NCBI GenBank assembly: GCA_964370855.1 | Contig: CAYJMF010000049.1 | Location: forward strand, 1-35,093 | DNA from: JAKLKS01 sp964370855 | Lineage (GTDB): Bacteria > Planctomycetota > JAJSAM01 > JAKLKS01 | DNA: 35,093 nucleotides | Direction of reading: 5' to 3' | Notes under the pieces: model-generated | Told to the model about the DNA's origin: nothing | Seen by the model: only the letters and a program-made list of their open reading frames with translations | Database searches by the model: none | Made by a program: the position numbers and the translations under genes | Part shown: piece by piece, positions 23,349 through 32,019 of the stretch | How the letters are laid out: every line of letters begins with the position of its first letter | How positions within the stretch are numbered: position 1 is the stretch's first letter

Positions 23349-24161
23349 ATGTCCAACCCCGCAGGAATCCCCCCCGAGGCGCTCGCCGAGGTCGTCGCCG
23401 CCGTCCGCCGCGCCGGCGAGGTCATCCAACGCGTGCGCGCCGAGGGCTTCGAGGTCCTCTCCAAGGGGGACAAGGGCCCCGTCACCCGCGCCGACCAGGA
23501 GGCCGACGCGCTGCTGAAGGACGCCCTCCCCCGCATCCTCCCCGCGGCCTGGCTGTCGGAGGAGACCGTGGACGACCCGGTGAGGCTCTCGGCGCGGCGG
23601 CTCTGGGTCGTGGATCCCCTGGACGGGACGAAGGAGTTCGTCGAGGGGGTGCCCCACTACTCCGTGGCCGCGGGCCTCGTCGAGGACGGGATCCCCATCC
23701 TCGGCGTCGTCCTCAACCCCTCCACCGGGTCCGTCGTCTCCGCGGTGCGCGGCGGCGGCTGCTTCCGCGACGGGAAGCCGGTGCGGGCGGCGGAGGGCCG
23801 CGTGCTCGGCGCCTCACGCTCGGAGATCAAGCGCGGGGAGTTCGAGCCCTTCGCCGCGGACTGGCAGGTGGAGCCGCTGGGCTCCATCGCGTGGAAGCTC
23901 GCGCTCGTCGCCGCCGGGGAAATCGCAGCCACGGTCTCCCGAGGACCCAAGCACGAGTGGGACGTCTGCGCCGGCGCCATGCTCGTCGAGGAGGCCGGCG
24001 GCCGCGTGGCCGACTGTTTCGAGGGGGCGCTGCGCTTCAACCGGTCCTTCCCGAAGACGAAGGGCATCCTCGCCGGGGCGCCGGGGGCCTATGCCCGGGT
24101 GGCCGCGAAGCTCAGGGAAGTCGGCGTTTCGGACCGCATGGACGAGATGAAGGGGAGGTAG
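23349..24161 (+). CDS. cysQ: CysQ-like 3'(2'),5'-bisphosphate nucleotidase (inositol-monophosphatase superfamily)
   Basis: This 270-residue Mg-dependent phosphatase has GPVTRADQEAD, the metal site SEETVDD, and WVVDPLDGTKEFVEG, the metal-binding signature of the superfamily with the KEF variant seen in CysQ. HEWDVCAGAMLVEEAGG follows near the C-terminus. CysQ removes 3'-phosphoadenosine 5'-phosphate from sulfur assimilation, while close relatives act on inositol or histidinol phosphates. The KEF reading favours CysQ. The gene is divergent from the metallophosphoesterase and convergent with the next gene, with a 14-nt gap. Confidence 0.85.
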   Translation: MSNPAGIPPEALAEVVAAVRRAGEVIQRVRAEGFEVLSKGDKGPVTRADQEADALLKDALPRILPAAWLSEETVDDPVRLSARRLWVVDPLDGTKEFVEGVPHYSVAAGLVEDGIPILGVVLNPSTGSVVSAVRGGGCFRDGKPVRAAEGRVLGASRSEIKRGEFEPFAADWQVEPLGSIAWKLALVAAGEIAATVSRGPKHEWDVCAGAMLVEEAGGRVADCFEGALRFNRSFPKTKGILAGAPGAYARVAAKLREVGVSDRMDEMKGR

Positions 24162-24175
24162 CGCGAAGGTCCCTC

Positions 24176-26074
24176 TCAGCGCGTCACGAGGGTCGTCTCC
24201 CCCTCCCGGACCTCGAACTCGTAGCCGTGGGCTCCTCCTCCCGGCGTCACCGCGAACCACCGGCCCGGCGCCACATGGTGGAGGTACAGGGTCCCCTCCT
24301 CCGCATCCGGCATCCGCTGCAGGAGCCAGAATGGAGGGAAAATCCACGGCCGGGAGGGGATCTCCCCCAGCGTGGGGATGTCGTCCTTGCCGGCGTAAAG
24401 GAGAAGGGAGCCGGTGGAAGCCGGACGGATGACGACGGAGCCCCCGCGCGTCACCTTCAGGGTCCCGACGTCCGTGACCACCCCCGCCTGCAGGTCCTCC
24501 ACCGCGATCACCGTCGGGGCGCACTCCTCCGCGGAGACGTGCAGCCAACCCCGGCCGGGCGGGATCACCGTCCCCGTGGCGAAGATCCCGTCCCCCCCGA
24601 CGGTGATCATGACCCGCTCGCCCGGGCGCGCCTCCCCGTCGGGGTTCCGGGGGAGGAAGACGGCCCTCGGCCGGGGGACGCCCGGAGGGGCCTCGATGCG
24701 CCCGGTCAGCCGGGCCCCCCGCTCCATCGGAACGGGGTCGAGCTGGAGGACGGCCCCCGACGCGACCGTCGCGGGAGGGAGGAGACGCGCCACCCGGTCC
24801 GGGGCCATCAGGAGGAAGGTCCAGCGGCCCGGCGGGAGCAGCGCCCGGAAACCGGGCCAGGGATCCTCCGTCGTGGGCTCGTGCAGGGAAACGGTCTCGG
24901 TCGTCCTCTCGAGGTCCTCGACCTTCGCGCCCTCGGGAAGGAATGCCGCGGGCCAGAGGCTGGCCTCCTGCACGGGAGTCGAGGAGCCCGGTGTCTCGGC
25001 GGGAACGGGGAGGACCTCGAGCGCTCCGCAGGGGACCGCCTCGATGCGGTGGTCCTCCCCGGGATGCGCGTTGGTCCGCCGCTTCTCGATCCAGTCGCCC
25101 GCCTTCCTCGGGGAGAGCCGGACGTCCCAGGGGCCGTCGGGGGCCTCGAGGAAGACCATGGCTCCGAACTCGTCGGTGGTGGCGTAGCGGCCGATGGCCC
25201 CACCCCGGCCGGCGGGCTCCCACTCGTGCCCGCGGACCGTGACCCCGACCAGGGGCTCCCCGTCCGCCCCCGTCACGACGGCGCGCACCTCGCCGATGCC
25301 GCCGGGGACCCGGGAGGGGAACCGGATCTCCACCGGGGCCGCGGGCCCCGGCGCCGCCTCCACCGCGACGACCGCCTCCTCGGGGTCCAGGCGCCGCTTC
25401 GCCCGGAACTCCAGGGGCAGACCCGCGGGAACCGGCAGCGAGGCGAGCCCCTCCATGTCGGTCCGCCCGCGGGCGATCCGCCCGAGGAGACGCGCCACGG
25501 GGTGCGTTCCGCCGGCCGCCTCCACGAGGGCGAAGCGGCAGGGGAGCCCCCGCGCGTCCAGGACGTGGATCGGCTGCTCCCGCGGAGACTCGAGAGCGAG
25601 GTCCACCGCCGTCTCTTCGCCCGACTTCCCATGGACCTGCGTCGATGCGACGCCTGCGTCGCGGAGGATCGCCCAGACCCGGAGCGAGATCTCCGCGTCC
25701 GTCGACCTCCAGGTGAAGGCCCCCGTGACGTCCGTGACCAGGAGGGCCGACGCCCGCTCCTCCCCCTCGCGGACGAGGACCACCATGGCGCCGGCGGCCG
25801 GTCCCCCGTCGGGCCGGCGAACGGTACCGCGCAGGACGAAAGTGGCGGCGGCGGGTTCCGCCGGAGGAGCCTCCGGCCCGATCGGTGGCACTGGAGCCGG
25901 GGGGGCGTCGGCGGGAGGGAGCGGGGCGGGCACCGGCGCGGCCGGCGGGGAGGCGGGACCCGGGGCGGTCGGCCCCTCCGCGTCCCGGGAATCCGAGGTC
26001 AGCATGAACAGGAGGAAGAGCACGAGAAGCAGGGAGCCGCCGGCGAACATCGCGCTCTTCGTGGGACGGTCCAT
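24176..26074 (-). CDS. Membrane-anchored protein with carboxypeptidase-regulatory-like domains
   Basis: This 632-residue protein has a short cytoplasmic N-terminus, one TM anchor (about 9-26) and a Pro/Ala-rich linker (about 33-75). A long extracytoplasmic part follows with beta-sandwich-like repeats. Two segments fit carboxypeptidase-regulatory-like/CNA-B folds: FVLRGTVRRPDGGPAAGA and VRAVVTGADGEPLVGVTVRG. No catalytic motif is seen. Such proteins are frequent in large-genome environmental bacteria, with roles in surface adhesion or polymer binding proposed but rarely shown. The ATG at 26074 is chosen because GGGGAGGGG lies just upstream and a TACCAT hexamer (26102-26107) overlaps the alternative ATG at 26104. 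Confidence 0.75.
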   Translation of the reverse strand: MDRPTKSAMFAGGSLLLVLFLLFMLTSDSRDAEGPTAPGPASPPAAPVPAPLPPADAPPAPVPPIGPEAPPAEPAAATFVLRGTVRRPDGGPAAGAMVVLVREGEERASALLVTDVTGAFTWRSTDAEISLRVWAILRDAGVASTQVHGKSGEETAVDLALESPREQPIHVLDARGLPCRFALVEAAGGTHPVARLLGRIARGRTDMEGLASLPVPAGLPLEFRAKRRLDPEEAVVAVEAAPGPAAPVEIRFPSRVPGGIGEVRAVVTGADGEPLVGVTVRGHEWEPAGRGGAIGRYATTDEFGAMVFLEAPDGPWDVRLSPRKAGDWIEKRRTNAHPGEDHRIEAVPCGALEVLPVPAETPGSSTPVQEASLWPAAFLPEGAKVEDLERTTETVSLHEPTTEDPWPGFRALLPPGRWTFLLMAPDRVARLLPPATVASGAVLQLDPVPMERGARLTGRIEAPPGVPRPRAVFLPRNPDGEARPGERVMITVGGDGIFATGTVIPPGRGWLHVSAEECAPTVIAVEDLQAGVVTDVGTLKVTRGGSVVIRPASTGSLLLYAGKDDIPTLGEIPSRPWIFPPFWLLQRMPDAEEGTLYLHHVAPGRWFAVTPGGGAHGYEFEVREGETTLVTR

Positions 26075-26145
26075 GGCCCCTCCCCGCGTGTGGTCCGCGG
26101 CCATGGTAGGGAAGCGCCGGGCACGGCCGGGCGAAATCCGCACGA

Positions 26146-26151
26146 TAAGAT
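26146..26151 (+). promoter_or_regulatory. Candidate -10 element of zinc-ribbon gene 1 (leaderless)
   Basis: TAAGAT is followed by six bases and the GTG start at 26158, matching the spacing at the paralogous gene downstream (TACAAT, 26695-26700). Confidence 0.5.
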
Positions 26152-26157
26152 GAGCCG

Positions 26158-26646
26158 GTGTCCGCGGCCGACGACCCCCTCCCGCCCGAACGGGCCACCG
26201 TCTGGTCCGGGGGTGACTGCCCCCGGTGCGGTCCCGACGGGGCCCTCCTCCTCCTGCGGCGGCGGGGCGACGGGACGCTCCTCTTCCACTGTCCCTCCTG
26301 CCGCATGGCCTTCACCCACGTGGATCCGGAGGAGGTGCCGGAGATGGGCCGCTCCCTGGCGGAGGTGGCGCCGGGAGGAGCCGACGCCGCCGCCCCCGAC
26401 GAGATCGCGGCGGCCGGACTGCGCGTCCACGTGGATCCCTGGTACGAGGGGGACCTTCGCGTCCTGCTCGGCGAGAAGGAGCGGCTTCCGTACCTCCCTC
26501 CGCCACCGGAGGTCCGCCCGCTCCTCCCCGACACCCCCGAGGGGGCCCCCCACCGCCTGGTGGTGGCGATCTTCGTGGTCGTGGCGGGAGTGCTGATCGT
26601 CGCCTTCCTCGTCAGGGCCGTCGGGATCCTCACCGGGCACCGCTGA
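26158..26646 (+). CDS. Zinc-ribbon protein with C-terminal membrane anchor (paralogue 1)
   Basis: This 162-residue protein has an N-terminal zinc ribbon with knuckles CPRC and CPSC separated by LLLLRRRGDGTLLFH, then THVDPEEVPEMGRSLAEVAPGG. A Pro-rich middle is followed by a C-terminal TM helix (VVAIFVVVAGVLIVAFLV). I know no named function. It is a tandem paralogue of the next gene, sharing the FHCPxC..FTHV and GRSLxEVAPGG segments. The GTG start is supported by the hexamer 6 nt upstream. It is divergent from the large membrane-anchored protein. Confidence 0.72.
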   Translation: MSAADDPLPPERATVWSGGDCPRCGPDGALLLLRRRGDGTLLFHCPSCRMAFTHVDPEEVPEMGRSLAEVAPGGADAAAPDEIAAAGLRVHVDPWYEGDLRVLLGEKERLPYLPPPPEVRPLLPDTPEGAPHRLVVAIFVVVAGVLIVAFLVRAVGILTGHR

Positions 26647-26694
26647 GAAGCCCGCGCCCGGACCGGGGGGTGGCGCGCCCGCCCCCCCGCCCCC

Positions 26695-26700
26695 TACAAT
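26695..26700 (+). promoter_or_regulatory. Candidate -10 element of zinc-ribbon gene 2 (leaderless)
   Basis: TACAAT, the best -10 match in the window, is followed by six bases and the ATG at 26707, leaving no room for a leader. Confidence 0.6.
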
Positions 26701-26706
26701 CCCGCG

Positions 26707-27162
26707 ATGCCGCTCCCGCCCACGGTGACCGACGGCCGCCCCGTCTTCTCCGGCGGCCCCTGCCCCGGCTGCGAAGGGCGGGGCGCGCTCCTCATCCTGC
26801 GCCGCGCCGCCGACGGGATCCTCCTCTTCCACTGTCCGACCTGCGGCCTCACCTTCACCCACGTCCCCCCGGGCGCGATCCCGGAATCGGGACGCTCCCT
26901 GGAGGAGGTCGCCCCCGGGGGCGCCGAACCGGCCACGAAGGCGGAGTTCCGCCGCGCCGGCCTCGACAGGTACGCCATCCTCTGGCGCGGCGGACCCCAC
27001 GGCTGGATCCCTCCCGAGGAGCCTCCGCCGCCGAAGCCGCTCCCGGTGCTCCACTCAGCGAAGCCGAAGGCCGAGGGGAAGTCCGGGCTCCTCGGAGGGG
27101 CCATCGGGATCTTCGTCGTGATCAAGATCCTGGCGCTCCTCCTCAAGAACTGCGGCGACTAG
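26707..27162 (+). CDS. Zinc-ribbon protein with C-terminal membrane anchor (paralogue 2)
   Basis: This 151-residue protein is paralogous to its upstream neighbour: zinc knuckles CPGC and CPTC, then FTHVPPGAIPESGRSLEEVAPGG. A Pro-rich linker and a C-terminal hydrophobic helix (LLGGAIGIFVVIKILALLL) follow. The two proteins differ mainly in the linker. No enzymatic motif is seen, so a role as a small membrane-tethered metal-binding or adaptor protein is only a guess. It is convergent with the moeA-PBP fusion gene, with a 22-nt gap. Confidence 0.72.
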   Translation: MPLPPTVTDGRPVFSGGPCPGCEGRGALLILRRAADGILLFHCPTCGLTFTHVPPGAIPESGRSLEEVAPGGAEPATKAEFRRAGLDRYAILWRGGPHGWIPPEEPPPPKPLPVLHSAKPKAEGKSGLLGGAIGIFVVIKILALLLKNCGD

Positions 27163-27184
27163 GGGGAGGAGGGAGGCGGCGGCG

Positions 27185-29122
27185 CTAGGCGGGGAACCCC
27201 TCGGCGCGGAGGACCGCCCGGGCCGCCGGGTCCGCCAGCACGGCGAGGAACGCCCGCACCGCGGGCTTCTCCATGCGGTCCGCCGGCACGAGGAGGTCGA
27301 AGCGCTCCTCCCGGAGGAAGGCGAAGCCGAGGCCCGCCGCCCGCGCCGCCGTCTCCTCGGCGATCCCGCCGTCGGCCTTGCCGTGGCGGACGGCGGCGCA
27401 GACCGCCGCGTGGGTCCGCAGCTCCGCGTCCCCGCCGCGCAGGGCGGAAGTGTCGCATGAGAAGATACTATCCACGAGGATCCTCGTCCCCGACCCCCGG
27501 TTGCGCTGCGCCAGCAGGAAGGAGGGATCCCCCCGCGCCGCCGCCGCGCACTCCGCGGCGGTCCGCCCCTCGAAGCGGGCGTCGCCCGCGCGGAACACGA
27601 AGCCCTGCCGCCTCCCGTAGCCCGGCGCCAGGACCAGCGACGCGTCGCCGCGGACGAAGGGCTCGTTGTAGGCGTCCGTCGCCTCGTCGAGGAGATGGAC
27701 CCCCGCCAGGTCGCAGGCCCCCCGCCGCGCCGCCTCGAGCCCCGCCGTCGATCCCACGCTGAGGATCTTCGCGGTGAACCCCGTCCGCTCCCCGAGCAGC
27801 CGGAGGAGGATCTCCAGGCCGCGGCAGTGGCTCCCCACCACGGCGAGGTCCGCCGGCGGCCGCCCCGGAGCGAGCGGCGTCACGTCCACCTCCTCGCCGG
27901 CCTCCATCTGCTCCCGGTTCTCGGGCACCGCGAGGAACCCGTCGGAGCGGGCCCAGGTCGTGATGGACCCCGACCCCTTCCCCACGGGCCAGGCGAGCAG
28001 CCCCTCGCGCCCGCGCACGAGATCCACGAGGGAGAAGTCGAGGAACCCCTTCTTCGATCGCAGGCGCACCGCGAGGCGCGCCCGGATCGTCTCCCCCGGC
28101 GGGTGCTCCGGCAGCCCCGCCATGCGGCGGATCTCCGGCGCGACGAACTCGTGGAACGTGAAGATCGCGCTCGTCGGGAAGCCCGGGAGCACCGCCACGG
28201 GGGTCCCCCCGACGACGGACAGCAGCAGCGGCTTCCCCGGCTTGAGCGCCACCCCGTGCACGAGGACCCGCGCCCCCGGGAGCCCCGCCAGCACCCCCGC
28301 GGCGAGGTCCCCCGCCCCCTTGCTCGTGCCGCCGGAGAGGAGAACGAGATCGAATGACGCCGCGGCGGAGCGGATCGCCTCCTCGAGGGCCTCCCGCCGG
28401 TCGGGCACCACGCCGCGCTCCTCCGGATCCCCGCCCGCACCGCGCACCGCGTCGGCCACGGCCCGCGCGTTCACGTCCCGCACGAGCCCCTCGCGCATCG
28501 CCGCCCCGGGCCCGACGATCTCGTCCCCGGTGGAGAGCACCGCCACGCGGGGCCGCCGCACCACGGACACGCGCCCGATGCCGCAGGCCGCCAGCACCGC
28601 CGTCTCCCGGGGCGTCAGGAACTCCCCGCGCCGCCCGACGGTCTCCCCACGGGCGAGGTCGGTCCCCGCCTGGGTGAGGTTCTCGCCGGGCACCACCGCG
28701 CGCCGGACCAGGAGCCGGTCCCCCTCCGCGGCGGCGTCCTCGATCATCACCACGGCGTCGGCGCCGCGGGGCACCGCCGCCCCCGTGGCCACGGGCGTCG
28801 CCCCGCCGGCGGGCGTCTCCTCCCGCGCCTCCATGCCGGGCGTGAGCCCGGCCCCGGCCCGGCGGAGGATCCGCGGCGCGTGCTCCGAGGCCCCCCACGT
28901 GTCCGCGGCGCGGACCGCGAACCCGTCCCGGTCGGCGCGGCGGAAGGAGGGGACGTCCTCGGGGGAGGTGAGGTCGCCGGCGAGCACCCGTCCCGCAGCC
29001 GCGGCGAGGTCCACCTCCTCGGCGTCCAGGGGCGCGAAGGGGCATGCCTCCCGCCACAGGCGCCGCGCCTCGTCGCGGGAGACCACGGTGAGGAAGCCCG
29101 TCGGCCCGCCTCCCCCCGCCAT
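27185..29122 (-). CDS. MoeA-type molybdopterin molybdenumtransferase fused to a periplasmic-binding-protein-like domain
   Basis: This 645-residue fusion has MoeA in the first about 430 residues: VPSFRRADRDGFAV, STGDEIVGPG, LLSGGTSKGAGDL, VAVLPGFPTSAIF, and the C-terminal MoeA domain IV ending EEVDVTPL. MoeA inserts Mo or W into the adenylylated pterin. The last about 205 residues resemble a PBP/LysR-effector-type ligand-binding domain (VVGSHCRGLEILLRLL, GSTAGLEAARRGACDLAG, LLAQRNRGSGTRIL) but lack a signal peptide, so it is cytoplasmic. This MoeA-PBP arrangement is known in archaea and some bacteria, where oxyanion sensing or delivery is suspected. It starts 3 nt after the stop of the upstream moeA. 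Confidence 0.9.
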   Translation of the reverse strand: MAGGGGPTGFLTVVSRDEARRLWREACPFAPLDAEEVDLAAAAGRVLAGDLTSPEDVPSFRRADRDGFAVRAADTWGASEHAPRILRRAGAGLTPGMEAREETPAGGATPVATGAAVPRGADAVVMIEDAAAEGDRLLVRRAVVPGENLTQAGTDLARGETVGRRGEFLTPRETAVLAACGIGRVSVVRRPRVAVLSTGDEIVGPGAAMREGLVRDVNARAVADAVRGAGGDPEERGVVPDRREALEEAIRSAAASFDLVLLSGGTSKGAGDLAAGVLAGLPGARVLVHGVALKPGKPLLLSVVGGTPVAVLPGFPTSAIFTFHEFVAPEIRRMAGLPEHPPGETIRARLAVRLRSKKGFLDFSLVDLVRGREGLLAWPVGKGSGSITTWARSDGFLAVPENREQMEAGEEVDVTPLAPGRPPADLAVVGSHCRGLEILLRLLGERTGFTAKILSVGSTAGLEAARRGACDLAGVHLLDEATDAYNEPFVRGDASLVLAPGYGRRQGFVFRAGDARFEGRTAAECAAAARGDPSFLLAQRNRGSGTRILVDSIFSCDTSALRGGDAELRTHAAVCAAVRHGKADGGIAEETAARAAGLGFAFLREERFDLLVPADRMEKPAVRAFLAVLADPAARAVLRAEGFPA

Positions 29123-29125
29123 GGC

Positions 29126-30376
29126 CTAGTAGAGGTGGACCTCGACGGTCGCGCCGGCGTCCCATCCCTCGACCTCGGAGGGGACCACGACGAAACCGTC
29201 GGCCTTCACCGCCGTGGAGAGGATGGAGGCCCCGGAGACGGACAGGGGCTCGACGCCGCCGGGACCGATCACCACCCGGGCATAGTCGGTGCGGCCCGCC
29301 GCGGAGGAGAGCCGCTTCGCGAGGGGGAGGCGGACCCGCGCGTGGGGAGGGGCCGCGGGAAGCCCCTGGAGCCGGCGGATGCAGGGGCCGACGAGGAGAT
29401 CGAAGGCGCAGAGCGCCGAGACCGGGTTCCCGGGGAGGAGGAAGACCGGCTTCCCCCCGCAGATCCCGAAGCCGACGGGCCCCGCCGGGCGGAGCGCGAC
29501 TCCGTGGAAGAGCAGCCTCCCGTCGTCGGCGACGACGCCGGGCATGAAGTCCTCCCGGCCGACGGAGGAGCCGCCCGTGGCCAGGACGAGATCCACGTCG
29601 GGGGAGGCCGTGAGCCTGCCGAGGGCCCGGCGCAGGCGGGGCGCCTCGTCGGGTTGCAGCGTGGCCGAGGCCACGACGCCGCCCCAGAGGGCGACGAGCC
29701 CGCGGAGCATGGGGGTGTTCGCGTCGTGGACCTGGAAGGGCTCGAGGGGGGAGCCCGCGCGCACGATCTCGTCCCCCGTGGCGAGGATGCCGATGCGCGG
29801 CCGCGGGGCGACCCGCACCGCGGACGCGCCGAGGGCGGCGAGGAGCCCGGCGTCCTGGGGCCGGAGGACCCGCCCTTCGGGGAGGGGGACGGAGCCCCCG
29901 GCCACGTCCTCGCCGGTGCGGCCCACGTTCCTCCACGGCGAGACGGGGCCGGAGATGCGGACCATCCCGCGCTCCTCCTCGGCGAACTCCGCGGGCACCA
30001 CGGCGTCGGCACCCTCCGGGAGCGGGGCCCCGGTCATGATGCGCACGGCGCGGGCCCCCCCGAGGGGTTCCGCGAAGGGGGCGCCGGGCAGGCTCTCGCC
30101 GGCGATGTCGAGCACGACGGGGTCGTAGACCGTGGCGGGGAAGGTGCGCTCCGCGCAAACAGCGAAGCCGTCCATGGCGGAGCGATCGAAGGAGGGGAGC
30201 GGGCCGGGGGCCGTGAAGTCGGAGGCGAGGATGCGGCCGGCGCACTCCGCCACGGGCACGTCCTCCGTGGACCCGAGCGGCGCCACGGCGTCCACGATGA
30301 TGTCCAGGGCCCCGGCCAGGGTCGCGCGGTCGTGGAACCCGCGCATGCGCACGTCGTCGAAGCCGGGACCCGTCAC
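29126..30376 (-). CDS. moeA: MoeA-type molybdopterin molybdenumtransferase
   Basis: This 416-residue protein has the usual MoeA layout: LPSFDRSAMDGFAV, MTGAPLPEGADAVV, ILATGDEIVRAG, LVLATGGSSVGREDFMPGVV, VFLLPGNPVSALCAFDLLV, and a small C-terminal beta domain. It catalyses metal insertion into molybdopterin-AMP. The GTG start at 30376 overlaps the stop of the NuoEF-like gene as GTGA; the upstream part of the open frame is non-coding here. A second MoeA is fused to a PBP-like domain downstream. In organisms with both Mo and W enzymes, two MoeA copies can differ in metal preference, which is plausible here given AOR and FDH. Confidence 0.92.
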   Translation of the reverse strand: MTGPGFDDVRMRGFHDRATLAGALDIIVDAVAPLGSTEDVPVAECAGRILASDFTAPGPLPSFDRSAMDGFAVCAERTFPATVYDPVVLDIAGESLPGAPFAEPLGGARAVRIMTGAPLPEGADAVVPAEFAEEERGMVRISGPVSPWRNVGRTGEDVAGGSVPLPEGRVLRPQDAGLLAALGASAVRVAPRPRIGILATGDEIVRAGSPLEPFQVHDANTPMLRGLVALWGGVVASATLQPDEAPRLRRALGRLTASPDVDLVLATGGSSVGREDFMPGVVADDGRLLFHGVALRPAGPVGFGICGGKPVFLLPGNPVSALCAFDLLVGPCIRRLQGLPAAPPHARVRLPLAKRLSSAAGRTDYARVVIGPGGVEPLSVSGASILSTAVKADGFVVVPSEVEGWDAGATVEVHLY

Positions 30377-32004
30377 GAGGTCTCCCCGGGGAAGTGCCGC
30401 ATCGCGGAGAGAATGGGGTTGAGGGCGGCCTGGCCGAGCCCGCAGATGCTGGTCATGGCCATGGCGTCGGCGAGTTCCGGGAGGAGGGCCGTCCCCTCCC
30501 GCCCCCCGCCCGCGGAGGCGTCCTCGAGGATGCGCACGGCCTTCTCGGATCCGACGCGGCAGGGCACGCACTTCCCGCAGGACTCGTTGCGGAAGAACCG
30601 CACCACGTTGAGCGCCAGGGCGAGCATGTCGGTCCCGTCGGCCACGACGAAGAGCGCGCCGGAGCCGAGCATGGATCCGGCCTCGGCCATGGCCTTGAAC
30701 TCCATGGGGGTGTCCGCCATGGACGCGGGGAGGAAGTTGGACGAGGAGCCTCCCGGGGAGAACGCCTTCATGGGCCTGCGGCCCTTCATGCCGCCGCAGA
30801 GGGCGACGATCTCCCGGACCGTCGTCCCCATGGGGACCTCGACGACCCGGGGCCGCTTCACGGCGCCGGAGACGGAGACGAACTTGAGCCCCGCGCCGCC
30901 GTTCACGCCGAGGCCCTTCCAGGAAGCGCCGCCGTGGAGGGCGATCCAGGGGACGAAGGCGAAGGTCTCGACGTTGTTGACCAGGGTGGGCTTCCCGTGG
31001 AGGCCGTGGGTGCCGGGGAAGGGGGGCTTGTTGCGCGGCTCGGCGCGCTTCCCCTCCATGGCCTCGAGGAGGGCCGTCTCCTCGCCGCAGATGTAGCCGC
31101 CCGGGGAGACGAACACCTCGACCTCGCAGTCCCATCCCGACCCGAGGATGTTCCTGCCCACGGCGCCCGCGCGGCGCGCGGCCCGCAGAGCGTCGCGGAA
31201 GCGCCGCTCCTCGGGGCCGTACTCGTGGCGCACGTAGAGCACGGCCCGGTGGGCCCCGACGGCGCGGGCCCCGAGCAGCATCCCCTCCAGCACGAGGTGG
31301 GGCAGGCGCGCGAGGACCTCCCGGTCCTTGAAGGTCCCGGGCTCGCTCTCGTCGGCGTTGCACACGACGAACTTGGGGGAGCCCCGCTCCCTGCGGACGA
31401 AGTCCCACTTCATCCCCGTGGGGAAGCCGGCACCGCCCATGCCGCGGAGCCCGGAATCGCGGAGCTCGGCGATGGCGCGCTCCTCGGCGGCGGCGCCCCC
31501 CTCGAGCATGCCGCGCAGCGCCGACCAGGGCGCCGCTCCCGCGGCGTAGGGGTCGCACCGGAAGGTCACCTTCCCGCGGGAGGCGGAGAACCGCCGCGGC
31601 GGGGAGGCGAGGACCCCGTCGAGGCGCTTCGCCTCCTTCGCGCCGCAGGGGACGTCGTTGACGGCGAAGGCCGGCGCCCGGTCGCAGCGGCCGAGGCAGG
31701 AGACCTCGTGGACGGTGATGGAGGGGTCCTTCGCGGCGGCCTCCCGGACGCGGGCCGCGAGAGCCGGGGCCCCCTCGAGCCAGCAGGCGGCGTCGCGGCA
31801 GACCTGCACCTCGCAGCGCCCCGGCGCCTCGCGCCGGAAGTGGGGGAAGAAGGAGGCGACCCCGTGGACGCGGTGCATGGGCGTCGAGGTCCTCTTCGCC
31901 CAGGCCTCGACGACGGAGGGCACGAGCCAGCCGTGCTCCTCCTGGATGGAACGCAGGGCCTCGACGACGCTGGGGGGCGGAAGGAACTCGGTGTCGGGGG
32001 ACAT
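30373..32004 (-). CDS. NuoE-NuoF fusion, NADH-binding diaphorase (probable FDH beta/gamma partner)
   Basis: This 543-residue protein fuses a thioredoxin-like 2Fe-2S domain (NuoE; Cys residues in CRDAAC and CLGRC, about residues 1-150) to a NuoF-like domain. The NuoF part has the NADH/FMN sites GMGGAGFPTGMKW and CNADESEPGTFKDRE, the segment GGYICGEETALLE, and the 4Fe-4S ligands SCGKCVPCRVG. It moves electrons between NAD(H) and Fe-S partners. Complex I genes are absent from the window, while a NuoG-like FdhA is present, so a soluble NAD-dependent formate dehydrogenase is likely. An AOR partner is also possible. It heads an operon with two moeA genes. TACACT lies 9 nt before the ATG. Confidence 0.9.
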   Translation of the reverse strand: MSPDTEFLPPPSVVEALRSIQEEHGWLVPSVVEAWAKRTSTPMHRVHGVASFFPHFRREAPGRCEVQVCRDAACWLEGAPALAARVREAAAKDPSITVHEVSCLGRCDRAPAFAVNDVPCGAKEAKRLDGVLASPPRRFSASRGKVTFRCDPYAAGAAPWSALRGMLEGGAAAEERAIAELRDSGLRGMGGAGFPTGMKWDFVRRERGSPKFVVCNADESEPGTFKDREVLARLPHLVLEGMLLGARAVGAHRAVLYVRHEYGPEERRFRDALRAARRAGAVGRNILGSGWDCEVEVFVSPGGYICGEETALLEAMEGKRAEPRNKPPFPGTHGLHGKPTLVNNVETFAFVPWIALHGGASWKGLGVNGGAGLKFVSVSGAVKRPRVVEVPMGTTVREIVALCGGMKGRRPMKAFSPGGSSSNFLPASMADTPMEFKAMAEAGSMLGSGALFVVADGTDMLALALNVVRFFRNESCGKCVPCRVGSEKAVRILEDASAGGGREGTALLPELADAMAMTSICGLGQAALNPILSAMRHFPGETS

Positions 32005-32013
32005 GGTCCGAGG

Positions 32014-32019
32014 AGTGTA
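32014..32019 (-). promoter_or_regulatory. Candidate -10 element of the nuoEF-moeA operon
   Basis: On the minus strand TACACT is followed by 9 nt and the ATG at 32004, the same spacing as at the aconitase-family and radical-SAM genes. Confidence 0.45.
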
